A program made the position numbers and the translations under genes. Below the pieces are notes generated by a model. It had not been told where the DNA came from and searched no databases. It worked only from the letters and a program-made list of their open reading frames with translations. This document shows, piece after piece, positions 37,899-47,854 of a DNA stretch of 64,000 bases. Numbering within the stretch: position 1 is the stretch's first letter; each line of letters begins with the position of its first letter. The stretch spans positions 186,001 through 250,000 of the forward strand of contig NZ_UTHA01000078.1 in the NCBI RefSeq assembly GCF_900582195.1. The letters are read 5' to 3'. This DNA is from Pseudomonas viridiflava (GTDB taxonomy: Bacteria; Pseudomonadota; Gammaproteobacteria; Pseudomonadales; Pseudomonadaceae).

Positions 37899-39260
37899 TC
37901 ATTCACCCTGAGCCTTGAGCGTGGCTTCAACCTCCTCCGGCACCTTGACGAAAATCGTGTACTTGCCGCCCTCCATGGCTTCGAACGCAATCAGCTTTTC
38001 CACCAACAGCGCGCTGAGCACCTTGCCGGCGTTGAGCAGCAGCATGCCGTTATCGGCATTGAGATTGCGCGCCAGAATCATCCCCGCCGCCAGATCCCGA
38101 GTGGACAGCACCTTGACCGACGGATCGGCCAGCGTCACGTCACTGAGAAATGCCGCGCACACCTGGATGAAATCTTCGACCAGATCGGGATCGTATAAAC
38201 GCCCGGCGTACTGGCGCAGATACAACAGCGCTTCATCGCTGTTCATCTGTCGTTCGAGGATCAGACCGCGCTGCAACTCGACGAAATCCACCGCCAGTTT
38301 CAGCAAGCGTGAGCCGAACGGAATGCCCTCGCCCTTGAGCCGGTCGGGGAAACCGCTGCCGTCCCAGCGCTCCTGATGATGCAGGATCAGACGCGCCGCA
38401 TCCTTCATCGGGTCGAGGGTCATGAGCAACGATTCGCTCTGCTTCGGATAACCGCGATAACGCTCGCGTTCGGTATGGCGCAGCAGATCCGAGGGCGTGG
38501 TCATCATCGCGTCGGTCCAGCTCAGTTTGCCGACGTTGTACAGCGCCGCAGCCATGGTCAGATCACGGCTGGTGGCCTCGTCCAGCCCGTGCTGTTTGCA
38601 GTAGCTGCGCACCAGTTCGATGATTTGCCGGTTGGTCTGCTTGGCAGGTGGCAAGCGCAGATTGGCCAGCAACGAAAACACTTCGGTGCCGGTGACATAG
38701 CTGTGCTTGAGCTCTTCGTACGCCAGATCGAGCATGTCGGCGGTCTGCTGCAGTTCGGCAGTGCGCGCCGCGACATGCTTTTCCAGGGTGCTGTTGAGCA
38801 GTTTGAGCTGCTCGTTCTGCACCTGGTTCAAGCGTTCCAGACGCTGGCGCTCCTGCTCGGAATGCTGGTGCTCGAGGGACTGGCGCAGAATCAGCAGCAG
38901 CTCCTCGTCATTCCACGGTTTGCTGATGTACCGGTGAATCTGCCCGTCATTGATGGCTTTGATGATCGCCGCCGGATCGGCATAGCCGGTGAGCATGATC
39001 CGCGCAGCTGCCGGATAACGCTCACGGACATGCGCCAGCAATGAAGCACCGTCCATGCCCGGCATGCGCGCATCGCTTACCACCAGGTTCACTGGCTGCT
39101 GCGCGAGGATCTCCAGCGCCTGGGCGCCGCTGGTCGCCAACAGCAGATCGTAGGGTTGGCCGCGCAACAGGCGACGCAGACTGTTGAGGATCGACTCCTC
39201 ATCGTCGACCAGCAGCACTGTGGGTCGCTGCGCCGGCATCGGCGCGGATGGCTCTTCCAT
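37899..39260 (-). CDS. Response regulator with degenerate HD-GYP domain
   Basis: 453 residues, RpfG-like layout: receiver (residues 14-130, phospho-acceptor Asp63 in SDARMPGMD, KPW at 114-116), coiled coil (135-180) and an HD-GYP-like domain (185-400). Catalytic residues are lost: the HD-GK motif reads LYNVGKL (Tyr241-Asn242 in place of His-Asp) and GYP reads GFP in HHQERWDGSGFP (294-305). A phosphodiesterase reaction is therefore doubtful; it may bind c-di-GMP or act as a scaffold. Divergent from the peroxidase/c-di-GMP operon with 190 bases between, so possibly co-regulated. Confidence 0.88.
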   Translation of the reverse strand: MEEPSAPMPAQRPTVLLVDDEESILNSLRRLLRGQPYDLLLATSGAQALEILAQQPVNLVVSDARMPGMDGASLLAHVRERYPAAARIMLTGYADPAAIIKAINDGQIHRYISKPWNDEELLLILRQSLEHQHSEQERQRLERLNQVQNEQLKLLNSTLEKHVAARTAELQQTADMLDLAYEELKHSYVTGTEVFSLLANLRLPPAKQTNRQIIELVRSYCKQHGLDEATSRDLTMAAALYNVGKLSWTDAMMTTPSDLLRHTERERYRGYPKQSESLLMTLDPMKDAARLILHHQERWDGSGFPDRLKGEGIPFGSRLLKLAVDFVELQRGLILERQMNSDEALLYLRQYAGRLYDPDLVEDFIQVCAAFLSDVTLADPSVKVLSTRDLAAGMILARNLNADNGMLLLNAGKVLSALLVEKLIAFEAMEGGKYTIFVKVPEEVEATLKAQGE

Positions 39261-39452
39261 GGCATGGCCTCAAGCAAACAGGGAAATGACGACGCACCGA
39301 CCCAACACTGCGTCGGTCCGCGCCTGAGTCCAAGGCTAGATGATTTTCGCCGGCATTCACGCCGATCTTTGTCCGGGGCCGAAAGCGCAGTGGCGTGGGG
39401 GCGACTATGCTGAAGACAGCGCAAGACTCCATCGGCTGACACGAACAGGCAA

Positions 39453-41771
39453 ATGGCGAGGGAAAAGGATGCCCCGGATGACCACAACATGCCTCACCAC
39501 GGGTGGCGCGGCATGACAGCAGCAACCGTGCACATCAATCGCCGCGTGCTGATCGTTGACGACAGCCCGGCGATCCATGGCGATTTTGCCAAGATTCTCA
39601 GCCCGGTCATTCCTGGCGACGATGGTTTGGGCGAAACCGAGAGTTTGTTGTTCGGTACGCCGTCCGCAGAGCAATCCCAGCACTTCGAACTGGACTCGGC
39701 CTTCCAGGGCCGCGAAGCCCTAGACAAACTCGAGGCCGCGCTGGCGCAAAACCGTCCGTACGCCATGGCCTTCATCGACATGCGCATGCCGCCGGGCTGG
39801 GATGGGCTGGAGACCATTGAACGGCTGTGGCAAGTCGACCCCAAGCTGCAAGTCGCGCTGTGCACGGCCTATTCCGATTACTCCTGGGAAGACATCGACC
39901 GGCGCCTGGCGCTGAACGACCGGTTGCTGATCCTGAAAAAGCCCTTCGACGCCATCGAGATCCGCCAGATGGCCAGCGCCCTCACGGTCAAATGGCAGAT
40001 GACCGAAGACGCCGAACTGAAAATGAGCCTGCTGGAGCAAGCGGTGCAGGAGCGCACCCGGGAGCTGTCGGACGCCAACGTGATCGTGCAGAACAGCCCG
40101 ACCATTCTTTACCGTTTGCGCGGCGAACCCTCGTTTGCGCTGATGTACATCTCCCACAACATCACCCGTTACGGTCATGTCGCCGCCGACCTGGTGGGTT
40201 CGCCCGACTGGGCGCAGGCACTGATTCATCCGGACGATCAGGCGAACGTCGATGCGGCCATGGCCCGGGTGCTGGACCGGCATGCGTCGGGCGCTTCGAT
40301 CGAATTCCGTATGCGCACCGGCCAAGGCAGCTGGCGCTGGGTGGAAAACCGCTACATCCCGGTGCGCGATCAGGACGGCCGTCTGCTGGAAGTCGAAGGC
40401 ATCATTCTCGACATCACCGAACGCCGTCTGGCCGAGGAAAAACTGGCTTTGCTGGCGCGCTCCGATGGACTGACGGGCCTGGCCAATCGCGCCACGCTGA
40501 TCGAGCGTCTGCATCAGGCATTTGCCGCCGCGCGACGGGGCGCCATGCCGTTCGCGGTGTTCTACCTGGACCTCGACCATTTCAAGCGGATCAATGACAC
40601 CCTGGGCCACCCGGTGGGCGATCTGCTGCTGCAGGAAGTCGCCCGGCGCATCAAGTTCGGCGTCCGCGAAAGTGACGTGGTGGCGCGCCTGGGCGGCGAC
40701 GAATTCGCGATCCTGCAACTGGACGTCAGCGACCCGACCCAATCCGCCGCAATGGCCGCCAATATCCGCGACATGCTGCTGGCGCCGTACCAACTGGCCG
40801 GCAATGCGCTGCATATCTCGGTGAGCATCGGCATCAGCAGTTACAGCGACCTCAGCCTCGATGCCGACGCGCTGCTCGGGCAGGCCGACATGGCGCTGTA
40901 CCGCGCCAAGGAAATGGGCCGCAACCAGTACCATTTCCACTCCGAGGAAATCTCCCGGGAGGTGGCCGAACGCATGACCCTCGTCAGCGAATTGATGACC
41001 GCGCTCGAGGGCAATGAGCTGATGCTGCAGTATGCGCCGGAGGTCGATCTGCACAGCGGCCGGATCCTCGGCATGGAGGCGCAAGTCCTCTGGCAGCATC
41101 CCCGTCGCGGCCTGCTGTCGGCCGCCGACTTCGTACCGATCGCGGAGAAAACCGGTGCGATCATTCCGCTCGGGCGCTGGGTGCTGGATCACGCCTGCCA
41201 CCAGATGCATCTGTGGCGTAACGAAGGCGTCGCGCCGCCGGTGATGGCGATCAAACTTTCGCTGGCGCAACTCAAGAGCGGTCCGGAGCTGATCTACAAC
41301 GTGCTGCGCACCACCGCCCGCTGGGAACTTGCCCCTTGGGACCTGCGTTTCGATGTCACCGAGGCCACCCTCGCCCAGACCAAGTGGACGCACAACGACG
41401 CGTTGCCACGCCTGCGTGAACTGGGCGTGAGCATCGCCATCGATGATTTCGGCACCGAATACTCCTCGTTCGACTACCTGAAAACCTACCGGGTCAATCA
41501 CCTCAAACTGGCGCAGAGTTTCGTCGACAGTGCCGCCCACGATGTCGCTGGCGCCAACGCCCTGCGCGCCATCGTCAACTTCGCCCGGGATCTGGACATC
41601 GGCATCATCGCCGAAGGCCAGCCGTCGCCGGAACAGCCTGGCACGCCCTGCGCCGCAGCCCCGCTGCCGAGCGCCCAGGGCCTGTATTTCAGTGCAGCGG
41701 TCAACGCCGAACAGGCCGGGCATTTGCTCAAGGACAGTTCCCGCCTCGCACCGAAGGAGGACGAGGCATGA
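39453..41771 (+). CDS. Receiver-PAS-GGDEF-EAL protein, probably cyclase-only
   Basis: 772 residues. Unusual receiver (about 30-165; Asp109 in [18 protein letters not shown]), PAS/PAC sensor (about 205-325; [23 protein letters not shown]), GGDEF (about 335-490; intact GGDEF at 414-418) and a degenerate EAL domain: EAL reads EAQ (542-544), DDFGTGYSS reads DDFGTEYSS, and the EGVET loop reads EGQPS. Predicted to make c-di-GMP but not degrade it. No I-site RxxD is evident just before GGDEF ([14 protein letters not shown] does give RESD, so feedback inhibition is possible). Start may be 39453 or 39513. Overlaps the next gene by ATGA. Confidence 0.88.
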   Translation: MAREKDAPDDHNMPHHGWRGMTAATVHINRRVLIVDDSPAIHGDFAKILSPVIPGDDGLGETESLLFGTPSAEQSQHFELDSAFQGREALDKLEAALAQNRPYAMAFIDMRMPPGWDGLETIERLWQVDPKLQVALCTAYSDYSWEDIDRRLALNDRLLILKKPFDAIEIRQMASALTVKWQMTEDAELKMSLLEQAVQERTRELSDANVIVQNSPTILYRLRGEPSFALMYISHNITRYGHVAADLVGSPDWAQALIHPDDQANVDAAMARVLDRHASGASIEFRMRTGQGSWRWVENRYIPVRDQDGRLLEVEGIILDITERRLAEEKLALLARSDGLTGLANRATLIERLHQAFAAARRGAMPFAVFYLDLDHFKRINDTLGHPVGDLLLQEVARRIKFGVRESDVVARLGGDEFAILQLDVSDPTQSAAMAANIRDMLLAPYQLAGNALHISVSIGISSYSDLSLDADALLGQADMALYRAKEMGRNQYHFHSEEISREVAERMTLVSELMTALEGNELMLQYAPEVDLHSGRILGMEAQVLWQHPRRGLLSAADFVPIAEKTGAIIPLGRWVLDHACHQMHLWRNEGVAPPVMAIKLSLAQLKSGPELIYNVLRTTARWELAPWDLRFDVTEATLAQTKWTHNDALPRLRELGVSIAIDDFGTEYSSFDYLKTYRVNHLKLAQSFVDSAAHDVAGANALRAIVNFARDLDIGIIAEGQPSPEQPGTPCAAAPLPSAQGLYFSAAVNAEQAGHLLKDSSRLAPKEDEA

Positions 41772-43651
41772 AAATGCCTTTTCCCCAGACCAACCGGCGC
41801 ATCCTCATCATCGACGACACGCCGGCGATCCACGATGACTTTCGCAAGATCCTCACCCCGCAGGTTGATGACGCCGTCGATTTGCAGCAGCTGGAGCAAA
41901 CGCTGTTCGGCAGCCAGCAGACGCCGCGCCTGAGCTTCCAGCTCGACTCCGCCTATCAGGGCCAGGAAGCGCTGGCGCTGGTCAACCGCGCACTGGCCAG
42001 TGGCAATCCCTACGCGCTCGCCTTTATCGACATGCGCATGCCGCCCGGCTGGGATGGCCTGGAAACCATCGAGCAACTGTGGCGGGTCGACCCGAACCTG
42101 CAAATCGCCCTGTGCACGGCGTACAGCGACTACAGCTGGGAGGCGATGGCCGAACGGCTGGAGTTCGGCGACCAGTTGCTGATCCTGAAAAAGCCGTTCG
42201 ACAGTCTGGAAATCCGCCAGATGGCCAACGCCCTGACGTGGAAATGGCAACTGGCGCAGGACGCGGCGCTGAAGATGCTCAGCCTTGAGCGGACCATCGA
42301 GGCGCGGGTGCACGAACTGCTCAAAGTCTCGCACCTGCTGCAATACGACAGCCTTACGGAGCTGCCCAACAGCACCCTGCTCGGTGATCGCCTGAGCCAG
42401 GCCATGGCGGTGTGCCGCCGGCATGACCGACAACTGGTGGTGATGTTTCTCGGCCTGGATCGCTTCAAGCGCATCAACAATGCGCTGGGCCATCCGGCGG
42501 GCGACGAGATGCTCAAACGGGTCGCCCGGCAACTGTTGTCCTGCGTGCGCGATTCGGACTCGGTGTTTCGCTACGGCTCCGACGAGTTCGTGGTGATCCT
42601 CGGCGACATCAACCACCCTCAGCAAACCCACGGCATCGCGGAAAAACTCCTCGCCGCCATTCGCCAGCCGCAGGCGATTGTCGGCCACGATGTCAGCGTC
42701 ACCGCCAGCCTCGGCATCAGCGTCTACCCCGATGACGGTCTCGAAGCCACCGAGCTGATCAAGAAGGCCGAGACCGCGATGCGCAACGTCAAGGATCAGG
42801 GCCCCGACAACATTGGCTTCTTTATCGAAGCCATGAACCAGCACGCCCGCGAACAGCACAGCATCGAGTCGGGCATTCGCCGCGCCCTGCAGGAACATGA
42901 GTTCGTCCTGCACTATCAGCCGAAAATCGACCTGCGCAGTGCCAAAGTGGTGGGTGCCGAAGCACTGCTGCGCTGGCAGAAACCGGGGCATGGCTGGGTC
43001 TATCCGTCGGACTTCATCCCGGTGGCCGAAAACAGTGGCCTGATCGTGCCGTTGAGCAAATGGGTACTGGCTGAAGCTTGTCGTCAGACCCGTGCCTGGC
43101 AACTGGCCGGACTGCCGCCGATCCGCATGTCGGTCAACACGTCACCCATCGATTTTCGCCAGCGTGACTTCGTTGCCGGCATCGAGCGCGTACTGCAACA
43201 GACAGGTCTGGCACCCGAGTGGCTGGAACTGGAAATCACCGAAGGCGTGCTGATGCAAAACGTCGAGGCGACGATGACGGCACTCAATCGCCTGAAGGCG
43301 CTGGGCACACGTCTGGCCATCGATGACTTCGGCACCGGCTATTCCAGCCTGAGTTACCTGCGGCGGTTTCCCATCGATGTGCTGAAGATCGACCAGTCGT
43401 TCATTCGCAACCTGTGCAACGACCGCAACGATGCCGCGCTGGTAAGCGCGATCATCAATCTGGGCAAAAGCCTGGAACTGGATGTCATCGCCGAGGGCAT
43501 CGAAACCGCTGAACAACTGGCCTTTCTCAAGGCCCATCACTGCGAAGAAGGCCAGGGCTACTTTTTCAGCGAAGCCCTGCCCGCAGAGGCATTTGCGCGC
43601 TTGCTGGCCGGCACGGAGCCCGCACCGTGGACGATTGGACCAACACTGTGA
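41768..43651 (+). CDS. Receiver-GGDEF-EAL protein, probably phosphodiesterase-only
   Basis: 627 residues. The receiver (about 10-145, Asp88) is a close paralogue of that in the preceding protein. The GGDEF motif is altered to GSDEF (Gly270-Phe274), which should weaken cyclase activity. The EAL domain looks complete: EALLRW (Glu398), [30 protein letters not shown] and AEGIET. It is predicted to hydrolyse c-di-GMP, mirroring the predicted cyclase encoded just before it. Coupled to that gene by a four-base overlap. Confidence 0.88.
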   Translation: MKMPFPQTNRRILIIDDTPAIHDDFRKILTPQVDDAVDLQQLEQTLFGSQQTPRLSFQLDSAYQGQEALALVNRALASGNPYALAFIDMRMPPGWDGLETIEQLWRVDPNLQIALCTAYSDYSWEAMAERLEFGDQLLILKKPFDSLEIRQMANALTWKWQLAQDAALKMLSLERTIEARVHELLKVSHLLQYDSLTELPNSTLLGDRLSQAMAVCRRHDRQLVVMFLGLDRFKRINNALGHPAGDEMLKRVARQLLSCVRDSDSVFRYGSDEFVVILGDINHPQQTHGIAEKLLAAIRQPQAIVGHDVSVTASLGISVYPDDGLEATELIKKAETAMRNVKDQGPDNIGFFIEAMNQHAREQHSIESGIRRALQEHEFVLHYQPKIDLRSAKVVGAEALLRWQKPGHGWVYPSDFIPVAENSGLIVPLSKWVLAEACRQTRAWQLAGLPPIRMSVNTSPIDFRQRDFVAGIERVLQQTGLAPEWLELEITEGVLMQNVEATMTALNRLKALGTRLAIDDFGTGYSSLSYLRRFPIDVLKIDQSFIRNLCNDRNDAALVSAIINLGKSLELDVIAEGIETAEQLAFLKAHHCEEGQGYFFSEALPAEAFARLLAGTEPAPWTIGPTL

Positions 43652-43682
43652 AAGCGGCCTTGAGTCAGGGAGACAATTGCCA

Positions 43683-44636
43683 ATGAAGTTTTTCCACCAC
43701 GCCATGGCACTGCTGCTGTGCGGACTCTGCGCCGGGACCAGTGCCGAGCCGCTGGACGAGCCGCTGAAACCGTTGCCCGCAGTGCCGCCGCAGGATGCCC
43801 GGCACGTGGAACTCGGTCGACGGCTATTCCACGAGCCACGCTTGTCGATCAACAACACGCTGTCCTGCGCCAGCTGCCACCAACTCGACAAGAACGGTGC
43901 CGACAGCCGCGCCTTGTCGCTGGGCTTCGACGGCAAACCGGTGGCCGTCAACACCCCGACCGTGTTCAACGCAGTCCTCAACTTTCGCCAGTTCTGGGAT
44001 GGCCGCGTCGAAACGCTGGAGGAACAAAGCAGCGTCGTGATCACCAGCCCCCATGAAATGGGCAGCGCCTGGAGCACCGTGATCGAACGCATCGGCAACG
44101 ACCCCGACTACCGTCGCGATTTCGCCGCCACCTACCCGGACGGCGTGACCCAGGCCAATATCCAGCAGGCACTGGCCAGTTTTGAACGCACCCTGTTGAC
44201 GCCCAACTCACGCTTCGATCAATACCTGCTCGGCAACACCGACATCCTCACTCTGGAGGAAAAGTACGGTTACCAGCGCTTCAAGGAGTATGGCTGCATT
44301 GCCTGCCATCAGGGGGTGAACATCGGCGGCAACATGTTTCAGAAATTCGGCGTGTTCGGCGATTACATTGCCGATCGCGGCAACCCGACCGTGGCCGATC
44401 AGGGCCGTTTCAACGTGACCGGCGACGAGGTGGACCGGGCCGTGTTCAAGGTGCCGAGCCTGCGCAATGTCGCGATCACCGCGCCGTACTTTCACGACGG
44501 CTCGGCACCCACCCTCGAGCGGGCGGTGGATGTGATGTTTCAGTACCAGTTGGGACGCATGCCCAGTGAAGAGGACAAACGGCTGATCATGCTGTTTCTC
44601 AAAACCCTGACCGGCCAACGGGAGGACAAGCCATGA
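43683..44636 (+). CDS. Diheme cytochrome c peroxidase
   Basis: 317-residue periplasmic enzyme of the CcpA/MauG family. A signal peptide MKFFHHAMALLLCGLCAGTSA, then two heme c sites: CASCH (about residue 63-67) and CIACH (about 213-217). NTPTVFNAVLNFRQFWDGR and PSLRNVAITAPYFHDGS are family segments, and Met in GGNMFQKFG may ligate the high-potential heme. GGGAG precedes the ATG. The stop overlaps the sensor kinase by ATGA. Embedding a peroxidase in a signalling operon suggests it produces or removes the signal, or is itself the sensor. Confidence 0.92.
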   Translation: MKFFHHAMALLLCGLCAGTSAEPLDEPLKPLPAVPPQDARHVELGRRLFHEPRLSINNTLSCASCHQLDKNGADSRALSLGFDGKPVAVNTPTVFNAVLNFRQFWDGRVETLEEQSSVVITSPHEMGSAWSTVIERIGNDPDYRRDFAATYPDGVTQANIQQALASFERTLLTPNSRFDQYLLGNTDILTLEEKYGYQRFKEYGCIACHQGVNIGGNMFQKFGVFGDYIADRGNPTVADQGRFNVTGDEVDRAVFKVPSLRNVAITAPYFHDGSAPTLERAVDVMFQYQLGRMPSEEDKRLIMLFLKTLTGQREDKP

Positions 44637-46447
44637 TCAACATCTCGCGGCGACGCAGTCTGTTGTTACTGACTTTGGTCGCCCTGGCGCTGGCCTCGAT
44701 CCTGCTGTTCCTGTACATCAAATCCAGCTCCGACCAGACCATGACCTACACCGATTCGCGGGACCTGATCCGGCAGATCAAACAGCAGAACTCGCTGTGG
44801 GAAAACGAGCTCCTCAAGGCGCGAGTGGCGCTCACCCACAACTACGATCCGCTGGTGTCGCCGATGAACGAGATGAACCGGCTCTGGGCGCGCTTCGATG
44901 CGATCGAGTCCGGGCATGGGCGCAACGACTCGGCGCAATGGAGCGAAGCTCACGAGCGTTTCCGGCAGGCGATGCAGGAAAAGACCCGTCTGGTCGAACA
45001 GTTCAAATCGCACAATGCGCTGTTGCGTAATTCCCTGGCCTTTTTGCCCACCGCCGAAGACGACATCCAGCAGCAACTGGCCAACCTGTCGGACTTCGAT
45101 AAATTGCAGCTGCAAAACATCATCACCGATACCTACGACTTGCTGCTCAGCGCCCTCGAATTCGCCCAGGTCACCTCCGACGACCGGGCCGCCGACATCG
45201 AGGTCGGCCTGAACAAGCTGAAGGTCAACGCGCAACGCCTGCCGCCGGCGTTTCAGACCCCGATCAAAATCCTGAGCAGCCATATCTCACTGATTGCGCG
45301 CGAGCAGCCACTGGTCAACCAGTTGCTCGAAAGCATCGAAGGCATTCCCGTGGCCGACAGCCTCGACAACATCACCACCATGCTTGATCACGACCAGCAG
45401 CGCGCCGATGAGGTCGACCGGCAATACCACTTCTACCTGCTGCTGTTTGCGGTGCTGCTGATGCTGTCGCTGGTGTGGCTGGCCATCCGCTTGATCGGCA
45501 GCTTCGCCGAGATCAACCGGGTCAACAGTGAACTGCAAACGGCCAACGATGCGCTGGAGCAACGGGTCGAAGCGCGCACCCGCGAACTCAAGGACGCCCA
45601 GAGCGAACTGCTCGACGCGGCACGTCAGGCCGGCATGGCGGAAATCGCCACCAATGTGCTGCACAACGTCGGCAACGTGCTCAACAGCGTGAACATCTCC
45701 AGCGACCTGATCACGCGCAAGCTGCGCAGCAGCAAGGCTCAGGGCCTGGGCAAGGCCATGCAACTGATCAACGAGCACCCGGATGACCTCGGCACGTTCT
45801 TCAGCGAAGACGCCAAAGGCAAATTGCTCCCCGGCTACCTCAACCAATTGGTGGTCGCGATTGCCCAGGAACAACAGGAAATGCTCGGCGAGTTGAACCA
45901 GATGAACAAAAGCGTCGACCACATCAAGGACATCGTCGCCACCCAGCAATCCTATGCCGGCGCCAACAGCATGACCGAACCGCTGTTCATCAACGAATTG
46001 CTCGAAGACGCGTTGCGCATGAACGCCGGGGCACTGACCCGACACCACGTCACAGTGGTCAGGGAATACGCCGACGTGCCGCAGGTAATGGGCGACAAAC
46101 ACCGCTTGCTGCTGATTCTGATCAACCTGATCAGCAACGCCAAATACGCCATGACCGACCTCAGCAACCGCCCCCGCACCATGACCCTGGCGGTCAGGAT
46201 CGTCGATGACAGCTTCCTCGAAATCAGCGTCAAGGACGATGGCGAAGGCATCGCGCCGGAAAACATGACGCGGATCTTTGCCCACGGTTTCACCACCCGC
46301 AAGGAAGGCCACGGCTTCGGTCTGCACAGCTGCGCCCTGGCTGCCATCGAGATGAACGGCCACCTGACGGCGCATAGCGACGGCCCGGGCCAGGGTGCGT
46401 TGTTCACCTTGCAGATCCCCCTGATCAGCGTCACGGAGAACGCATGA
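44633..46447 (+). CDS. Membrane sensor histidine kinase
   Basis: 604 residues: membrane segment at about 9-28, a long all-helical periplasmic region (about 30-262; resembles the DAHL-type sensor domain), second membrane segment (about 264-288), coiled coil, His344 in NVLHNVGNVLNSVN (the atypical HNVGN H-box), and an ATPase domain (NLISNAKYAM, KDDGEGI, GHGFGLHSCALA). No receiver, so it must phosphorylate partners; the two receiver-c-di-GMP proteins and the receiver-kinase next to it are obvious candidates. Overlaps both neighbours by four bases. Confidence 0.9.
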   Translation: MINISRRRSLLLLTLVALALASILLFLYIKSSSDQTMTYTDSRDLIRQIKQQNSLWENELLKARVALTHNYDPLVSPMNEMNRLWARFDAIESGHGRNDSAQWSEAHERFRQAMQEKTRLVEQFKSHNALLRNSLAFLPTAEDDIQQQLANLSDFDKLQLQNIITDTYDLLLSALEFAQVTSDDRAADIEVGLNKLKVNAQRLPPAFQTPIKILSSHISLIAREQPLVNQLLESIEGIPVADSLDNITTMLDHDQQRADEVDRQYHFYLLLFAVLLMLSLVWLAIRLIGSFAEINRVNSELQTANDALEQRVEARTRELKDAQSELLDAARQAGMAEIATNVLHNVGNVLNSVNISSDLITRKLRSSKAQGLGKAMQLINEHPDDLGTFFSEDAKGKLLPGYLNQLVVAIAQEQQEMLGELNQMNKSVDHIKDIVATQQSYAGANSMTEPLFINELLEDALRMNAGALTRHHVTVVREYADVPQVMGDKHRLLLILINLISNAKYAMTDLSNRPRTMTLAVRIVDDSFLEISVKDDGEGIAPENMTRIFAHGFTTRKEGHGFGLHSCALAAIEMNGHLTAHSDGPGQGALFTLQIPLISVTENA

Positions 46448-47847
46448 GCGAGCTGTCGAACCGCCGCATTCTGCTGATCGACGACATGCCGTCGATTCAT
46501 GAAGACTTTCGCAAGATTCTTGCGCCGCCGGCGGCGCAGTCGGTGGAACTGGACGAGATGGAAGCGGCACTGTTTGGCGCTCAGGTTCGCGCCGAACGTC
46601 CGCCGTTCGAGCTGGACTCAGCCTACGGCGGCGAGGAAGGCCTGGGCAAGCTGGTGCAGGCCCTGGCGGAACAACGCCCCTACGCGCTGGCCTTTGTCGA
46701 CATGCGCATGCCCGACGGCTGGGACGGCGCGAAAACCATCGAGCATCTCTGGCAGCAGGATCCGCAGTTGCAAGTGGTGGTCTGCACCGCCTATTCGGAT
46801 TATTCCTGGGATGAACTGCTGGAACGCCTGCAGGCGCATGACCGCTTGCTGATTCTGAAGAAGCCGTTCGACAACATCGAAGTGCAGCAGATGGCCAACA
46901 CCTTGCTGACCAAATGGCAGATGACCGAACGCGCGTCATTGCAAATGCATCACCTGGAACATCTGGTCGATCAGCGCACGGCCCAGTTCAAGCAGGCCAG
47001 CGAAGAACTGCAGCGGGAAATCGATGAGCGCAAGCAGCTGGAAAGCCAGCTGGTGCAGTCGGAAAAACTCGCGTCACTGGGACAAATGGCGGCGGGCGTG
47101 GCCCATGAAATCAACAACCCGATCGGCTTCATCTCCTCCAACCTCGGCACCCTCGACGGCTATTTCAAACAATTGCTCAGCGTACTCGATGCCTGGCAGA
47201 CGCTCGGCGCCACACCAGACAGCGAGTCCGTGGCGCGGCTTGAGCAATTGCGCAAAGACGCCGACCTGGATTTTCTTCTCGAAGACATCCCGGTGCTGAT
47301 CCGCGAATCCAAGGAAGGCATTGGCCGGGTCGGGCAGATCGTCAAAGACCTGAAAGACTTCTCCCGGGTCGATAGCCATCAGCAATGGCAGTGGGCCAAT
47401 CTGCAACAAGGCATCGAGTCGACCCTGAACATCGTCGCCAGCGAACTCAAGTACAAGGCCGACCTGATCAAGGAGTACCAGCCTCTGCCGGACATCGAAT
47501 GCCTGCCGTCACAAATCAATCAGGTGATCATGAACCTGGTGGTCAATGCCGCGCAGGCCATGGGACCCGAACGCGGCACCATCACTTTGCGCACCGGGCA
47601 GCAACAAGACACGGCCTGGGTGGAAGTCGCCGACACCGGCGCGGGGATTGCGCCGGACATCCTGCAGAAAATCTTCGATCCATTCTTCACCACCAAACCG
47701 GTCGGCCAGGGCACCGGGCTTGGCCTGTCCCTGTCCTACGGCATTGTGAAAAAGCACGGTGGCGACATTTCGGTGCGCAGCGAACCGGGGGTGGGCACGA
47801 CCTTTCGCGTCGAGTTACCGATGCGCCAGAACCGGCCCGCTGCCTGA
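46444..47847 (+). CDS. Receiver-histidine kinase protein (inverted hybrid)
   Basis: 467 residues with an N-terminal receiver of the same unusual type as the two c-di-GMP proteins (Asp86 in [18 protein letters not shown]), a coiled coil (about 160-205), a HisKA box with His221 ([16 protein letters not shown]) and an ATPase domain ([30 protein letters not shown]). No membrane segment. Its kinase activity may be switched by phosphorylation of its own receiver by the preceding sensor kinase. Last gene of the operon; seven bases from the convergent permease gene. Confidence 0.9.
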   Translation: MSELSNRRILLIDDMPSIHEDFRKILAPPAAQSVELDEMEAALFGAQVRAERPPFELDSAYGGEEGLGKLVQALAEQRPYALAFVDMRMPDGWDGAKTIEHLWQQDPQLQVVVCTAYSDYSWDELLERLQAHDRLLILKKPFDNIEVQQMANTLLTKWQMTERASLQMHHLEHLVDQRTAQFKQASEELQREIDERKQLESQLVQSEKLASLGQMAAGVAHEINNPIGFISSNLGTLDGYFKQLLSVLDAWQTLGATPDSESVARLEQLRKDADLDFLLEDIPVLIRESKEGIGRVGQIVKDLKDFSRVDSHQQWQWANLQQGIESTLNIVASELKYKADLIKEYQPLPDIECLPSQINQVIMNLVVNAAQAMGPERGTITLRTGQQQDTAWVEVADTGAGIAPDILQKIFDPFFTTKPVGQGTGLGLSLSYGIVKKHGGDISVRSEPGVGTTFRVELPMRQNRPAA

Positions 47848-47854
47848 AGGTGCC

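Noticed and set aside
39720..41723. 667-codon frame antisense to the first c-di-GMP protein, and similar long frames at 41498-43102, 30136-31701 and 31831-33654
   Set aside because: All lie opposite clear domain-bearing genes and have low-complexity, Gly/Ala/Arg/Gln-rich translations.
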